From NCBI GenBank assembly GCA_910577495.1, contig CAJTML010000015.1, positions 1 through 25,793 on the forward strand: a stretch of DNA of 25,793 nt, in the 5' to 3' direction. This DNA comes from an uncultured Eggerthellaceae bacterium. Its GTDB lineage: Bacteria; Actinomycetota; Coriobacteriia; Coriobacteriales; Eggerthellaceae. The position numbers and the translations under genes were made by a program. Numbering within the stretch: position 1 is the first letter of the stretch; the number at the start of each line of letters is the position of its first letter. This document shows positions 1 through 7,460 of this stretch, in pieces. The notes beneath the pieces were generated by a model that saw only the letters and a program-made list of their open reading frames with translations, was not told the DNA's origin and made no database searches.

Positions 1-204
1 CTTGCGCCTACCAGCGATGAGATCAGCTCAGAGATGGCTGGTAAGGCACAGGTGTACAAGCTTGACATTGATCAAAGCCCTGACATCGCTCAGATGTATG
101 GTGTTATGAGCGTTCCGACGCTGATCGCTTTCAAGAATGGTCAGCCGGTTAAGCAAACCGTTGGTGTTCAATCAAAGCAGGCACTGCTTTCGCTGCTTGC
201 ATAA
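1..204 (+). CDS. trxA: Thioredoxin, C-terminal part (5' end outside window)
   Basis: The frame is open from base 1 to a TAA at 202-204 and encodes the last 67 residues of a thioredoxin-fold protein. The visible part has the pattern VYKLDIDQSPDIAQMYGV, then SVPTL with the cis-proline that packs against the active-site disulfide, then a FKNGQPV turn and the final helix. This order is the beta3-alpha3-beta4-beta5-alpha4 half of thioredoxin. The CxxC active site lies upstream of the window, so I cannot confirm it. The family reduces protein disulfides in the cytoplasm using electrons from thioredoxin reductase, and the next gene encodes that enzyme, which supports the call. A thioredoxin-like protein of another subtype cannot be excluded. 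Confidence 0.85.
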   Translation, partial: LAPTSDEISSEMAGKAQVYKLDIDQSPDIAQMYGVMSVPTLIAFKNGQPVKQTVGVQSKQALLSLLA

Positions 205-261
205 GCTGTTCACCGCTCAAGCGTAAAGCAAACGCATGCTGCGCAGATGCGAGGTGCGCAC

Positions 262-291
262 ACGGCGTCGGTTATCCGGCGCCGTTGTTGT
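262..291 (+). terminator. Probable intrinsic terminator after trxA
   Basis: A 10-bp stem (262-271 with 276-285, one T-G wobble) closed by the tetraloop TTAT is followed by a T-rich but interrupted tail (TTGTTGT). It lies 58 nt after the trxA stop and 28 nt before the trxB start. The stem is strong and the U-tract is weak, so it may only attenuate read-through into trxB. Confidence 0.5.
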
Positions 292-318
292 AATCAGCAA
301 GGGGTAAAGGATACAAAG

Positions 319-1311
319 ATGGAAGAGCAGAATTTAATTCCTGAGTCAGCAGCGGCAAAGACGGCTGCGGGTGCAGATACGCTTGGGGTTGCTATTATTG
401 GGGCAGGTCCTGCGGGTATGACGGCAGCGCTCTATGCTGCGCGTGCAGGTTTAGATGCCGTGATGTTTGAGCGTATTGCACCAGGCGGACAGCTTGCGCA
501 AACCGAAATGGTAGAAAACTATCCGGGTTTTCCTGAGGGCGTAAATGGGTTTGAGCTTGCGTTTGCTATGAAGCAACAGGCAGAGACGTTTGGCGCCGGT
601 TATATTGGCGAAGAAGTGGTGGGGCTTGATTTGAGTAAAAACCCGAAGGTGATTACCACCGCGTTTGGTAGCTATGATGCAAACGCGATTATCATTGCTA
701 CGGGTGCTCGAGCAAGAAAACTCGGTTTGCCGCTTGAAGAGGAATTACAAGGCAAAGGCGTTTCCTACTGTGCTACGTGCGACGGTAACTTCTTTAAAGA
801 TAAGGTGGTTGCTGTTGTTGGTGGCGGCAATACCGCAGTTGCGGATGCCATATATCTTTCGCGCATTTGCAAGAAGGTATATTTGATTCACCGTCGTGAT
901 ACGCTTCGCGCAACTGCAATCTATAACGACCGTTTGGCTGAGCTTCCCAACGTTGATATATTGTGGAGCACCGAAGTTCGCCAACTGATTGCCGAAGATG
1001 GCAAGCTTGCTGGCATTCGCGTAGAGCGCACCAAAGAACACGAAATGATTAGCCTGCCGGTATCAGGGTTGTTTGTTGCGGTTGGCAATGAGCCAAACAC
1101 GGAGTTTTTGCAGGGAAGTGTCGCGTTGGATGGCTCAGGGTATGTGCAAACTGACGAATTCGGTAAAACGACCATTGCGGGTGTGTATGCTGCAGGCGAT
1201 GTTCGCATCAAGAGCTTGCGACAGGTGGCAACTGCCATTGGCGATGGCGCGGTTGTGGCCGAAGATGCTGCCGAATATCTTGCAACGCTTCCGCTTGATG
1301 GTATTAGCTAA
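319..1311 (+). CDS. trxB: Thioredoxin reductase (NADPH)
   Basis: This 330-residue FAD enzyme transfers electrons from NADPH to thioredoxin. Motifs in order are the FAD-binding GAGPAGM near the N-terminus, the redox-active pair C151-A-T-C154, the NADPH-binding GGGNTA, the HRRDTLR motif typical of NADPH preference, and GVYAAGDVR, which contacts FAD near the C-terminus. Length and order fit the low-molecular-weight bacterial class. The frame stays open upstream to an ATG at 247, but that longer start would run through the hairpin at 262-285 and has no ribosome binding site. ATG 319 is preceded by AAAGG with 8 nt spacing and is preferred. The N-terminus carries an Ala-rich stretch of about 25 residues before the first beta strand, slightly longer than usual. 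Its position beside thioredoxin is a classic pairing. Confidence 0.95.
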   Translation: MEEQNLIPESAAAKTAAGADTLGVAIIGAGPAGMTAALYAARAGLDAVMFERIAPGGQLAQTEMVENYPGFPEGVNGFELAFAMKQQAETFGAGYIGEEVVGLDLSKNPKVITTAFGSYDANAIIIATGARARKLGLPLEEELQGKGVSYCATCDGNFFKDKVVAVVGGGNTAVADAIYLSRICKKVYLIHRRDTLRATAIYNDRLAELPNVDILWSTEVRQLIAEDGKLAGIRVERTKEHEMISLPVSGLFVAVGNEPNTEFLQGSVALDGSGYVQTDEFGKTTIAGVYAAGDVRIKSLRQVATAIGDGAVVAEDAAEYLATLPLDGIS

Positions 1312-1318
1312 GGGGCTC

Positions 1319-1327
1319 TGCTATACT
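1319..1327 (+). promoter_or_regulatory. Extended -10 promoter for prfA operon
   Basis: TGCTATACT matches an extended -10 element (TGnTATAAT) closely, and no good -35 is visible at the usual distance. The predicted start near 1334 gives a leader of about 36 nt before prfA. It sits in the 58-nt gap between trxB and prfA. Confidence 0.5.
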
Positions 1328-1369
1328 TTAGAGTCGCAAATTTTTTCGCTTAGCTAAAAGGAAAACACC

Positions 1370-2452
1370 ATGCAAGATAACGATATGCGCGAGAAGCTTG
1401 TCAAAATTATTGAAGCATATGAGTCGCTCCAGGCAAAAATGGGTGACCCGGACGTGCTGTCGAACCAAAAAGAATACAATCGCCTGGCTAAAGAGTATGC
1501 CGATCAAGGACCGCTTGCTCATAAGGCGCAAGAATACGTGAGTGCTGTTGATGATCTGGAAGCGGCAAAAGAGATGCTTTCGGATGCTGATATGAAAGAT
1601 TTCGCCCAAGAAGAAATTGCTGGTATTGAGGCGAAGCTTCCCGAGCTTGAAGAAGAGATTAAGTTCATGCTCATTCCGGCTGACCCGGCAGATGATAAGG
1701 ATATTATCGTTGAGATCCGCGCTGCTGCTGGTGGCGATGAGGCAGCCATCTTCGCCGGAGACTTATATCGTATGTATGAGCGCTTTGCGTCTACCCAGGG
1801 TTGGAAGACTGAAACGCTGGATGTTTCGGCATCGGAAGCTGGTGGCTATAAAGAGATTTCGTTTAAGGTAACGGGCGACAAGGTGTATTCGGTCATGAAA
1901 TTTGAATCCGGTGTACATCGCGTCCAGCGCGTTCCAAAAACGGAGAGCCAAGGCCGCATTCATACCTCAACCGCTACGGTAGCGGTGCTTCCTGAAGCGG
2001 ATGAGGTTGAAGTGGAAATTAACGAAAATGACCTGCGTATTGACGTCTATCGTGCAGGTGGCCCGGGCGGTCAGTGTGTTAATACCACCGACTCAGCAGT
2101 ACGTATTACCCACCTTCCGACGGGGCTCGTGGTGCAATCGCAGGATCAGAAGTCGCAGCTGCAAAACAAGATTGCCGCTATGGCGGTATGGCGTGCGCGT
2201 TTGTACGAAAAGATGTTAGCCGAGCAGCAAGCAGCAGAAGGTGCTGAGCGCCTGGCGCAGATCGGTTCGGGTGACCGCGCAGAAAAGATTCGCACCTACA
2301 ACGGTCCGCAAGACCGCGTGACTGACCATCGCATTGGCTACAACGGCACCTATAATGGCGTGCTGCTGGGTGCTGGCGGTGCTGGTCTGACCGAGCTCAT
2401 TACCGCACTTCAAGCTGCTGATAGAGCGCAGAAGCTGGAAGCAGCAGTCTAG
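1370..2452 (+). CDS. prfA: Peptide chain release factor 1
   Basis: RF1 (360 residues) recognises UAA and UAG in the ribosomal A site and triggers peptide release. The codon-recognition tripeptide PxT is present as P189-K190-T191 within a conserved GVHRVQRVP...ESQGRIHTS block, which distinguishes it from RF2 (SPF). The catalytic loop is G233-G234-Q235, with Gln at the same number as the methylated Gln235 of E. coli RF1. The coiled N-terminal domain and the length are normal. The start at ATG 1370 is preceded by AAAAGG with about 8 nt spacing. An in-frame ATG at 1385 is possible but less well placed. The gene is followed after a single base by prmC, whose product methylates this GGQ glutamine. 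Confidence 0.97.
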   Translation: MQDNDMREKLVKIIEAYESLQAKMGDPDVLSNQKEYNRLAKEYADQGPLAHKAQEYVSAVDDLEAAKEMLSDADMKDFAQEEIAGIEAKLPELEEEIKFMLIPADPADDKDIIVEIRAAAGGDEAAIFAGDLYRMYERFASTQGWKTETLDVSASEAGGYKEISFKVTGDKVYSVMKFESGVHRVQRVPKTESQGRIHTSTATVAVLPEADEVEVEINENDLRIDVYRAGGPGGQCVNTTDSAVRITHLPTGLVVQSQDQKSQLQNKIAAMAVWRARLYEKMLAEQQAAEGAERLAQIGSGDRAEKIRTYNGPQDRVTDHRIGYNGTYNGVLLGAGGAGLTELITALQAADRAQKLEAAV

Positions 2453-2453
2453 T

Positions 2454-3494
2454 ATGTGGACGATCAAAGCGGCGCTTGATTGGACTGTTGGTTATCTTGA
2501 GCGCAAGGGGGATGAAAATCCTCGGCTCTCAGCAGAGTGGCTCATCTCAAAAGCTACAAACCTGTCTCGCATTGAGCTCTATGTCAACTTTGATCGACCC
2601 TTAAGTCAAACAGAGCGCGATGTGCTGCATGGATATGTGGCAGATCGCGCTACGGGCAAACCCTTGCAATATATTACGGGCGAAGTTGCTTTTCGCCACC
2701 TTGTGTTAGCAATTACGCCTGGTGTGCTCATTCCGCGCCCTGAAACTGAGGTGCTGGTGAGCGAGGCGCTTAAGCTCTTGCCGCAAGCTCCGCGTCCGCG
2801 CGCTCAAGAAGTTGATCCAGCGCTTGTTGAAATGGCGGGCGAAGGCGGAGGCGAGAGTGAAGTGGATGCCGAGCAGGACGCCCAGGCGCCAGATTCGTCA
2901 GAGGCGCCTGAACCCGAGAAGTTCCTTGTAGCAGATATTGGCACGGGGAGCGGTTGCATTGCGTGCTCGCTTGCGTATGAGCATCCGCTCGTGAATGTGG
3001 TGGCAACCGACATTTCGCCTGATGCGGTAGCGCTTGCGCGGACAAATGTTGCACGGTGTGAGCTTGACGAACGCATACGAGTGCTTGAGGGCAATCTGGG
3101 AGATCCGATTTGCGCGTTTGATGCGCAAGGAAAAGCGGGACGCCTTCCGCTGATAGGTCGCTTTGATCTGGTGGTTTCTAATCCTCCCTATATTCCAACA
3201 GCGGTGTTGGAGACCATCCCTAAAGAAGTTACCGATTTTGAGCCGACCCTTGCGCTTGATGGTGGCGAAGACGGCAATGATATTTTGCGCGAGCTTCTAC
3301 CTTTTGTACAAGATGCCCTCAAGCCTGGTGCGGCATTTGTTTTTGAGCTACATGAGGATTGTCTTGATGATGCGCGTGATCTTGCAGAAAATGCGGGCTT
3401 TGAGCGGGTGTCCATTGTGCAAGATCTGGCAGGCAGGCCGCGCTTACTGATTGGTCATAAACCCCAAGGAGATACCACTGATGGCAGCAAGTAA
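2454..3494 (+). CDS. prmC: Release factor glutamine methyltransferase (N5-Gln MTase)
   Basis: PrmC uses S-adenosylmethionine to methylate the GGQ glutamine of release factors. The N-terminal helical domain (about 1-90) is followed by the linker IPRPETEVL at 93-101. The SAM-binding motif DIGTGSGCIA is at 161-170, and the catalytic NPPY that holds the glutamine amide is at 243-246. The protein has 346 residues, longer than the usual 280-300. The excess is an acidic, low-complexity Ala/Pro/Glu-rich insertion at about 110-157, between the linker and the SAM motif. The ATG begins 1 nt after the prfA stop, so the two genes are probably translationally coupled. The 3' end overlaps punA by 14 nt. Confidence 0.95.
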   Translation: MWTIKAALDWTVGYLERKGDENPRLSAEWLISKATNLSRIELYVNFDRPLSQTERDVLHGYVADRATGKPLQYITGEVAFRHLVLAITPGVLIPRPETEVLVSEALKLLPQAPRPRAQEVDPALVEMAGEGGGESEVDAEQDAQAPDSSEAPEPEKFLVADIGTGSGCIACSLAYEHPLVNVVATDISPDAVALARTNVARCELDERIRVLEGNLGDPICAFDAQGKAGRLPLIGRFDLVVSNPPYIPTAVLETIPKEVTDFEPTLALDGGEDGNDILRELLPFVQDALKPGAAFVFELHEDCLDDARDLAENAGFERVSIVQDLAGRPRLLIGHKPQGDTTDGSK

Positions 3495-4311
3495 TGAGCT
3501 TGAAAGACAGCTTGAGCGGGCGGCTGGACAACTTCGCCACCATTTTGGTGAGGTGAACTATGAAGCCCTTATCATTTTGGGTTCGGGTTTAAATGCGGTA
3601 GCCGAAAAGTTGTCTGATGTTTCGACGCTTGCGTTTTCGCAGGTGGAAGGCATGCAGGCTTCCACAGCGGCGGGGCATGTGGGTCAGTTTGTGAGTGGGA
3701 AACTTGCGGGGCACCACGTGCTGGTCATGCAAGGTCGACTTCATGGGTACGAAGGCTACACAGCTCAAGGCGTGGCTTATCCGGTGTGGATTGCGGCGCG
3801 CTTGGGAGTGCCGCTGCTCATCACCTCAAATGCTGCAGGTGCGCTCAATGTTGATTACCAGGTGGGAGACTTTTGCCTCATGTCGGATCAGATCAATCTG
3901 ACGGGCAGAAATCCCATGGCGGCCGCGCAGCCGGCACAAATCTACGACCGATTTGTTGGCATGTATGAGGCGTTTGATCCTGAGCTGCGGGATCGCGTGG
4001 TCCACGTTGCTCGTGAGCGCGCTATTAGCTTACAGGTAGGCGTTTACGTGGGGCTGTTGGGGCCAAGTTTTGAGACCCCGGCAGAGATTCGGATGTTGCA
4101 ACTCCTTGGTGGCGACAGTGTTGCCATGAGTGTTTGCGAAGAGGTTATCGGTGCACGTGCTGCTGGTATGCGCGTGGTGGGGATTTCGCTCATTACCAAC
4201 ATGGGTTGCGGGATTGAGGGGTCAAACCCCACTGATCTTGAGGTGCACGATGTGGGTGCCACGCGCGTGGATGACTTTTATCAGTTGTTGGAAGGCATAC
4301 TTGCGTCTTAA
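3481..4311 (+). CDS. punA: Purine-nucleoside phosphorylase (trimeric class)
   Basis: This 276-residue enzyme splits purine (deoxy)nucleosides with phosphate into base and sugar 1-phosphate in nucleotide salvage. Visible family motifs are the phosphate-binding ILGSGLN, GRLHGYEGYT, ITSNAAGALN, and GVYVGLLGPSFETPAEIRML with the purine-contacting Glu in FETPAE. SLITNMGCGI carries the Asn that favours 6-oxopurines (guanosine, inosine). Start: the frame is open to 3451, but ATG 3481 has AAGGAG about 10 nt upstream and gives the family's usual N-terminus. It overlaps the prmC end and looks like the third gene of the prfA operon. The gene converges with the carbonic anhydrase gene, and the two stop codons share bases 4308-4311. 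Confidence 0.93.
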   Translation: MAASNELERQLERAAGQLRHHFGEVNYEALIILGSGLNAVAEKLSDVSTLAFSQVEGMQASTAAGHVGQFVSGKLAGHHVLVMQGRLHGYEGYTAQGVAYPVWIAARLGVPLLITSNAAGALNVDYQVGDFCLMSDQINLTGRNPMAAAQPAQIYDRFVGMYEAFDPELRDRVVHVARERAISLQVGVYVGLLGPSFETPAEIRMLQLLGGDSVAMSVCEEVIGARAAGMRVVGISLITNMGCGIEGSNPTDLEVHDVGATRVDDFYQLLEGILAS

Positions 4312-4865
4312 CGCGCCAGCGTAATGGAGGGTACATCGGGGGGAACGTCGCCCCCGCGATAGATAATACCCTCAGATGCCAACTGCTCTCCAATTTCGGT
4401 GTAGCTTTGAGCATCGCGCGCCAGTTCGTCAATTTCTTCTGGACGCAGCGGGCGCTTGATGCGCGCCGGGGATCCCATAACCAAAGAACCATCGGGTACT
4501 TGGGTGCCTCCAACTACGACTGAACCAGCAGCAACCAGGCAGTTGTTGCCAATGTGGGCTCCATCTAACACGATAGCGCCCATGCCAATCAGCGAGTTAT
4601 TACCGACAACGCAGCCGTGAACGATGGCACCGTGTCCAACGGTCACGCCGTCTCCGACTACACAGTCAAAGTCAGGACTCACGTGAAAACAACATCCCTC
4701 TTGAATGTTGGTGTGCTTGCCAATTGAGATCTTCGCCCCATAGTCTCCACGCAACGTTGCGTTAAAAAGTACAAGCGTTTCTTCGCCAATTGAAATATCT
4801 CCCACAAGCGTGGCATTTTTGGCAATAAAGCATGTTGGGTCAAGGCGTACGCCAAAGTAAGTCAT
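4308..4865 (-). CDS. Gamma-class carbonic anhydrase / YrdA-like hexapeptide protein
   Basis: This 185-residue protein has left-handed beta-helix hexapeptide repeats through most of its length (patterns such as IGEETLVLFNATLRGD, VVGDGVTVGHGAIVHG, VVGNNSLIGMGAIVLDGAHIG). It keeps the three zinc-ligand histidines of the gamma carbonic anhydrase group, one in CFHVS and two in GHGAIVHG, as well as RGD in the first repeats. The C-terminal helix follows SPARIKRPLRPEE. Many such homologues are annotated as transferases, and activity as a CO2 hydratase is inferred, not shown. A good GAGGAG ribosome site lies upstream of the ATG (complement of 4863-4865). It probably follows the small gene at 4902-5201 in one transcript. 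Confidence 0.88.
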   Translation of the reverse strand: MTYFGVRLDPTCFIAKNATLVGDISIGEETLVLFNATLRGDYGAKISIGKHTNIQEGCCFHVSPDFDCVVGDGVTVGHGAIVHGCVVGNNSLIGMGAIVLDGAHIGNNCLVAAGSVVVGGTQVPDGSLVMGSPARIKRPLRPEEIDELARDAQSYTEIGEQLASEGIIYRGGDVPPDVPSITLAR

Positions 4866-4875
4866 AGAAGCTCCT

Positions 4876-4900
4876 CAGCTGCAAATGTTGGGTGCAGCTG
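4876..4900 (-). other. Perfect inverted repeat between two minus-strand genes
   Basis: CAGCTGCA at 4876-4883 is perfectly repeated inverted at 4893-4900 with a 9-nt loop. On the minus strand it fills the gap between the stop of the 4902-5201 gene and the GAGGAG ribosome site of the carbonic anhydrase. There is no T-tract, so it is not a standard terminator. It could modulate translation or processing of the downstream gene. Confidence 0.5.
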
Positions 4901-4901
4901 A

Positions 4902-5201
4902 TTATAGGCTAAGGGACTGGGGAACACTGGGTACCGTTGTAGCAGTGGAACCTTGCGAGATGCCAAAGAACAGCACAAACCACAGCGCAATGCACACCAC
5001 GCATGCAATAGCTATCCCAAGCAGCGTGCGAAGCAAAATCTTCTCGTTAATGTCTGAGAGCCGCGGATGTGTTGCGGGGGTGATGTCGTAACGTGTTTCG
5101 TGCGTTTGCGTGGGAGTGTAGGTCGTATGTGCTGATGCAGGTCGTACATGAGGGTTGCGCGGGTAGTTCGCAGTGCGATGAGTTTGTGCCGTGGCGCCCA
5201 T
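4902..5201 (-). CDS. Small protein with one C-terminal membrane span, unknown function
   Basis: This 99-residue protein has a polar N-terminal part rich in Thr, His, Pro and Arg (about residues 1-45). A single strongly hydrophobic segment follows (about 54-80, containing LLGIAIACVVCIALWFVLFFGI), then a short Ser/Thr/Pro tail. I do not recognise a family. The frame is open further upstream, to an ATG at 5285. The ATG at 5199-5201 is preceded by a near-perfect AAGGAGG at good spacing, so the shorter form is preferred. It is likely membrane-inserted with the Thr/His-rich region on one face. It reads divergently from the ilv leader and is followed by the carbonic anhydrase gene. No function is assigned. 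Confidence 0.65.
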   Translation of the reverse strand: MGATAQTHRTANYPRNPHVRPASAHTTYTPTQTHETRYDITPATHPRLSDINEKILLRTLLGIAIACVVCIALWFVLFFGISQGSTATTVPSVPQSLSL

Positions 5202-5396
5202 GATGGCCTCCTTGGTATTGGTTACCTTTCTTGTAGTGTAGTGAGAAGATGTGCTGGTGGGCGTGTTTTGAAAGCGGCGCGTCATTGAGTTGTGGTGCTT
5301 GCAATCGTTTGGTTAGGTTCTCGTAAGGTTGGCGAACGGATGAGTGGCTCATGTAGCGGTTTTGCTGTGCGTTCGCGTAAAAAATGAAAAAGTTTC
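5202..5396. other. Intergenic region upstream of the ilv promoter
   Basis: No supportable gene is seen. The region holds nested inverted repeats: GCGAACG (5332-5338) with CGTTCGC (5370-5376), and ATGAG (5340-5344) with CTCAT (5348-5352). It must also contain the promoter of the minus-strand small gene, but I see no convincing -35/-10 pair for it. An open minus-strand frame across 5047-5484 is judged spurious. Confidence 0.4.
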
Positions 5397-5424
5397 TTGT
5401 ATGGCGAATGAGCAGGCGTATACT
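5397..5424 (+). promoter_or_regulatory. Promoter of the ilvDBNC leader
   Basis: A -10 of TATACT (5419-5424) is preceded after 16 nt by TTGTAT (5397-5402) as -35. Transcription would start near 5431, which places the whole T-box-like leader and the terminator in the 5' untranslated region of about 335 nt. Confidence 0.6.
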
Positions 5425-5454
5425 ACGTTCACTAATTAAATACGTCATAAATGC

Positions 5455-5700
5455 GATGACGAGGAAAAGTAGGGGCCAAGCCATTTAAGCAAGAGAGTCA
5501 ACGGTTGGTGGAAGTTGACAATGGGCGACCCGAAAGCCACCTCTGAGCAGTTTGGTCTGAACCTGCCTGTTTGTTGGGTCACCCCCCGACACACACGTAC
5601 GTAAGTAAGCTAAACCGGCGACACCGTTACCGTCGAAATGATATGCAGCTGCAAGTTGATTGCAGACGTGTAGTTGCATGCAATTTCTTTCGCGAACTTG
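5455..5700 (+). promoter_or_regulatory. T-box-type (tRNA-sensing) leader of ilvDBNC
   Basis: The order of conserved T-box elements is visible. GAGGAAAAGTA (5461-5471) fits the lower Stem I and specifier-loop 5' side. AGAGAG (5492-5497) precedes a distal hairpin in which GTCAAC (5497-5502) pairs with GTTGAC (5514-5519) around the loop GGTTGGTGGAA. CTCTGAGC (5541-5548) and CTGAAC (5557-5562) form the 3' side of Stem I. AGTAA (5604-5608) and the CCGTTA of Stem III (5624-5629) follow. The family senses uncharged tRNA and controls read-through into amino acid genes. If the specifier follows GAA-C, it is CTG (5563-5565, Leu), but the register is uncertain. The canonical antiterminator bulge TGGN is not found between Stem III and the terminator, which is unusual. 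Confidence 0.78.
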
Positions 5701-5701
5701 T

Positions 5702-5730
5702 CCTGGCAAAGCTTACGGCCAGGTTTTTTT
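5702..5730 (+). terminator. Intrinsic terminator inside the ilv leader
   Basis: CCTGGC (5702-5707) pairs with GCCAGG (5718-5723) and is followed directly by seven T (5724-5730). It lies 35 nt before the ilvD start and after the T-box elements, so it is the likely regulated termination point of the leader. Confidence 0.85.
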
Positions 5731-5765
5731 GTATGGCGAAGTGTTGACGCGAAAGGAATGAAGAG

Positions 5766-7460
5766 ATGGAGACGGATCGCACACTGAGAAGTGATGCAAT
5801 ACGCACCGGGGTAGCGCGTGCGCCACATAGGTCACTTTTGAAAGCCGATGGCATAACCGATGAAGAGATGAAGCGCCCCTTCGTTGCGGTTATCAATTCT
5901 CGAAACGATATCATCCCTGGTCACAATAACCTTGATAAGATTGCTGAAGCCGTGAAGGCGGGCATCTATATGGCAGGCGGGGTTCCCTTTGAAATCTCTA
6001 CCATTGGTGTATGCGATGGTATTGCCATGAATCATGACGGTATGCACTATTCGCTTGTCTCGCGTGAGGTGATTGCTGATAGCGTTGAGTGCGCGGTGCA
6101 AGGACACGCCTTCGACGCCATGGTATGCATTCCGAACTGCGACAAAATTATTCCCGGTATGATCTTAGGTGCGCTTCGCGTCAATATTCCGACAGTCTTT
6201 GTGTCGGGCGGCCCTATGTTGGCGGGCAAGCAAAAGGGAGGGTGTGGTCCAACCACTGATCTCAATACGCTCTTTGATGGTGCCGGCAAAGTGGTGGCTG
6301 GCACCATGGATGAGTCGGAGCTCAAATATTTCGAAGACACGGCGTGTCCAACGTGCGGTTCGTGCTCAGGTATGTTTACGGCCAACTCCATGAATTGTTT
6401 ATGCGAAGCGCTTGGTATTGCGCTCCCGGGAAATGGCACGATACCTGCGGTGTATTCGGAACGCATTCGTCTTGCAAAGCATGCGGGTATGAAGGTGATG
6501 GAGCTGCTTGACGCGGGGATTTGTATCAAAGACATCATCACGCCGGCAGCCATCTATAACGCCATGGAGTGCGATATGGCATTTGGCGGCTCAACCAATA
6601 CGGTGCTCCATCTGACCGCTATTGCGCAAGCGGCGGGCTGTCCTATTACCATGGATGATTGGGAGAGCGCCAGCGCACGCACGCCTCACTTGGTGAAGCT
6701 GCAGCCCTCCGGTCCTCGTCCCTTGTCTGCCTTATCTGAGGTGGGCGGTGTGCCGGTGGTGATGTGTGAGCTTGACCAGGCGGGACTCATTGACCGCGAT
6801 GCCCTGACCTGCATGGGGCGTATGGGTGACTACCTGGATTCACTGCGCGCAGAAGGGGTTGGTGCAGATGGCGAAGTATGTCGCACGCATGCTGATCCGT
6901 ATTCAGCCCAAGGTGCGTTGCGCGTGCTCCATGGCAACATTGCACCCGACGGCGCCATTGTGAAAAAGGCAGCAGTGGATCCGTCGATGCTGTGTCATAC
7001 CGGTCGAGCGCGCGTATTCAACTCCGAGGAAGCAGCGTGCGAAACTATCAATGCGGGCGAAATCAAACCAGGTGATGTGGTGGTTATTCGCTACGAGGGC
7101 CCAAAGGGTGGTCCTGGCATGCGCGAGATGCTCACGCCTACCTCAGCCATTGTGGGCATGGGGCTTTCAACCTCGGTTGCGCTCATTACCGACGGGCGTT
7201 TCTCGGGCGCTACCAAAGGACCTGCTGTAGGGCATGTGAGCCCTGAGGCGGCAGCGGGCGGACCGATTGCGCTCATCGAAGAAGGCGACACCATCACGGT
7301 TGATATTGAGGGCGGTGCGCTGACGCTGCACGTAAGCGATGAGGAGCTTCGTGCGCGTAAGGAGCGCTTCGTGCCACCTTCGCCAAAACATAATCACGGA
7401 GTATTAGCGAAGTATGCCAAGTTGGTAAGTTCTGCAGATAAGGGGGCATATGTTTCATGA
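5766..7460 (+). CDS. ilvD: Dihydroxy-acid dehydratase
   Basis: This 564-residue iron-sulfur enzyme dehydrates 2,3-dihydroxy-3-methylbutanoate and the methylpentanoate analogue to the keto acid precursors of valine and isoleucine. Cluster-region cysteines are seen at C125 (CDKIIPG motif) and in C194-x2-C197-x2-C200. Other family motifs are GGSTNTVLHL and the C-terminal GRFSGATKGPAVGHVSPEA. The N-terminal motif reads NDIIPGHNNL, with Gly where the [2Fe-2S] enzymes carry a third cysteine (PCN). This resembles the E. coli-type oxygen-labile enzyme, so an [4Fe-4S]-like cluster is inferred. ATG 5766 is preceded by AAAGGAA. It is the first gene after the T-box leader, and its stop overlaps the ilvB start (ATGA). 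Confidence 0.97.
   Translation: METDRTLRSDAIRTGVARAPHRSLLKADGITDEEMKRPFVAVINSRNDIIPGHNNLDKIAEAVKAGIYMAGGVPFEISTIGVCDGIAMNHDGMHYSLVSREVIADSVECAVQGHAFDAMVCIPNCDKIIPGMILGALRVNIPTVFVSGGPMLAGKQKGGCGPTTDLNTLFDGAGKVVAGTMDESELKYFEDTACPTCGSCSGMFTANSMNCLCEALGIALPGNGTIPAVYSERIRLAKHAGMKVMELLDAGICIKDIITPAAIYNAMECDMAFGGSTNTVLHLTAIAQAAGCPITMDDWESASARTPHLVKLQPSGPRPLSALSEVGGVPVVMCELDQAGLIDRDALTCMGRMGDYLDSLRAEGVGADGEVCRTHADPYSAQGALRVLHGNIAPDGAIVKKAAVDPSMLCHTGRARVFNSEEAACETINAGEIKPGDVVVIRYEGPKGGPGMREMLTPTSAIVGMGLSTSVALITDGRFSGATKGPAVGHVSPEAAAGGPIALIEEGDTITVDIEGGALTLHVSDEELRARKERFVPPSPKHNHGVLAKYAKLVSSADKGAYVS

Noticed and set aside
247..318. Upstream start for trxB adding 24 residues
   Set aside because: It would translate through the terminator-like hairpin, gives an Arg/Cys-rich N-terminus foreign to the family, and lacks a ribosome site; ATG 319 has one.
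5047..5484. Open minus-strand frame of 145 codons across the ilv promoter and leader start
   Set aside because: It overlaps the well-supported 99-residue minus-strand gene in another frame and the T-box promoter, has no ribosome site, and its His/Arg/Asn-rich translation looks random.
6047..6553. Long minus-strand frame (168 codons) inside ilvD
   Set aside because: It is a shadow of the highly conserved ilvD coding sequence, with no ribosome site or recognisable domain.
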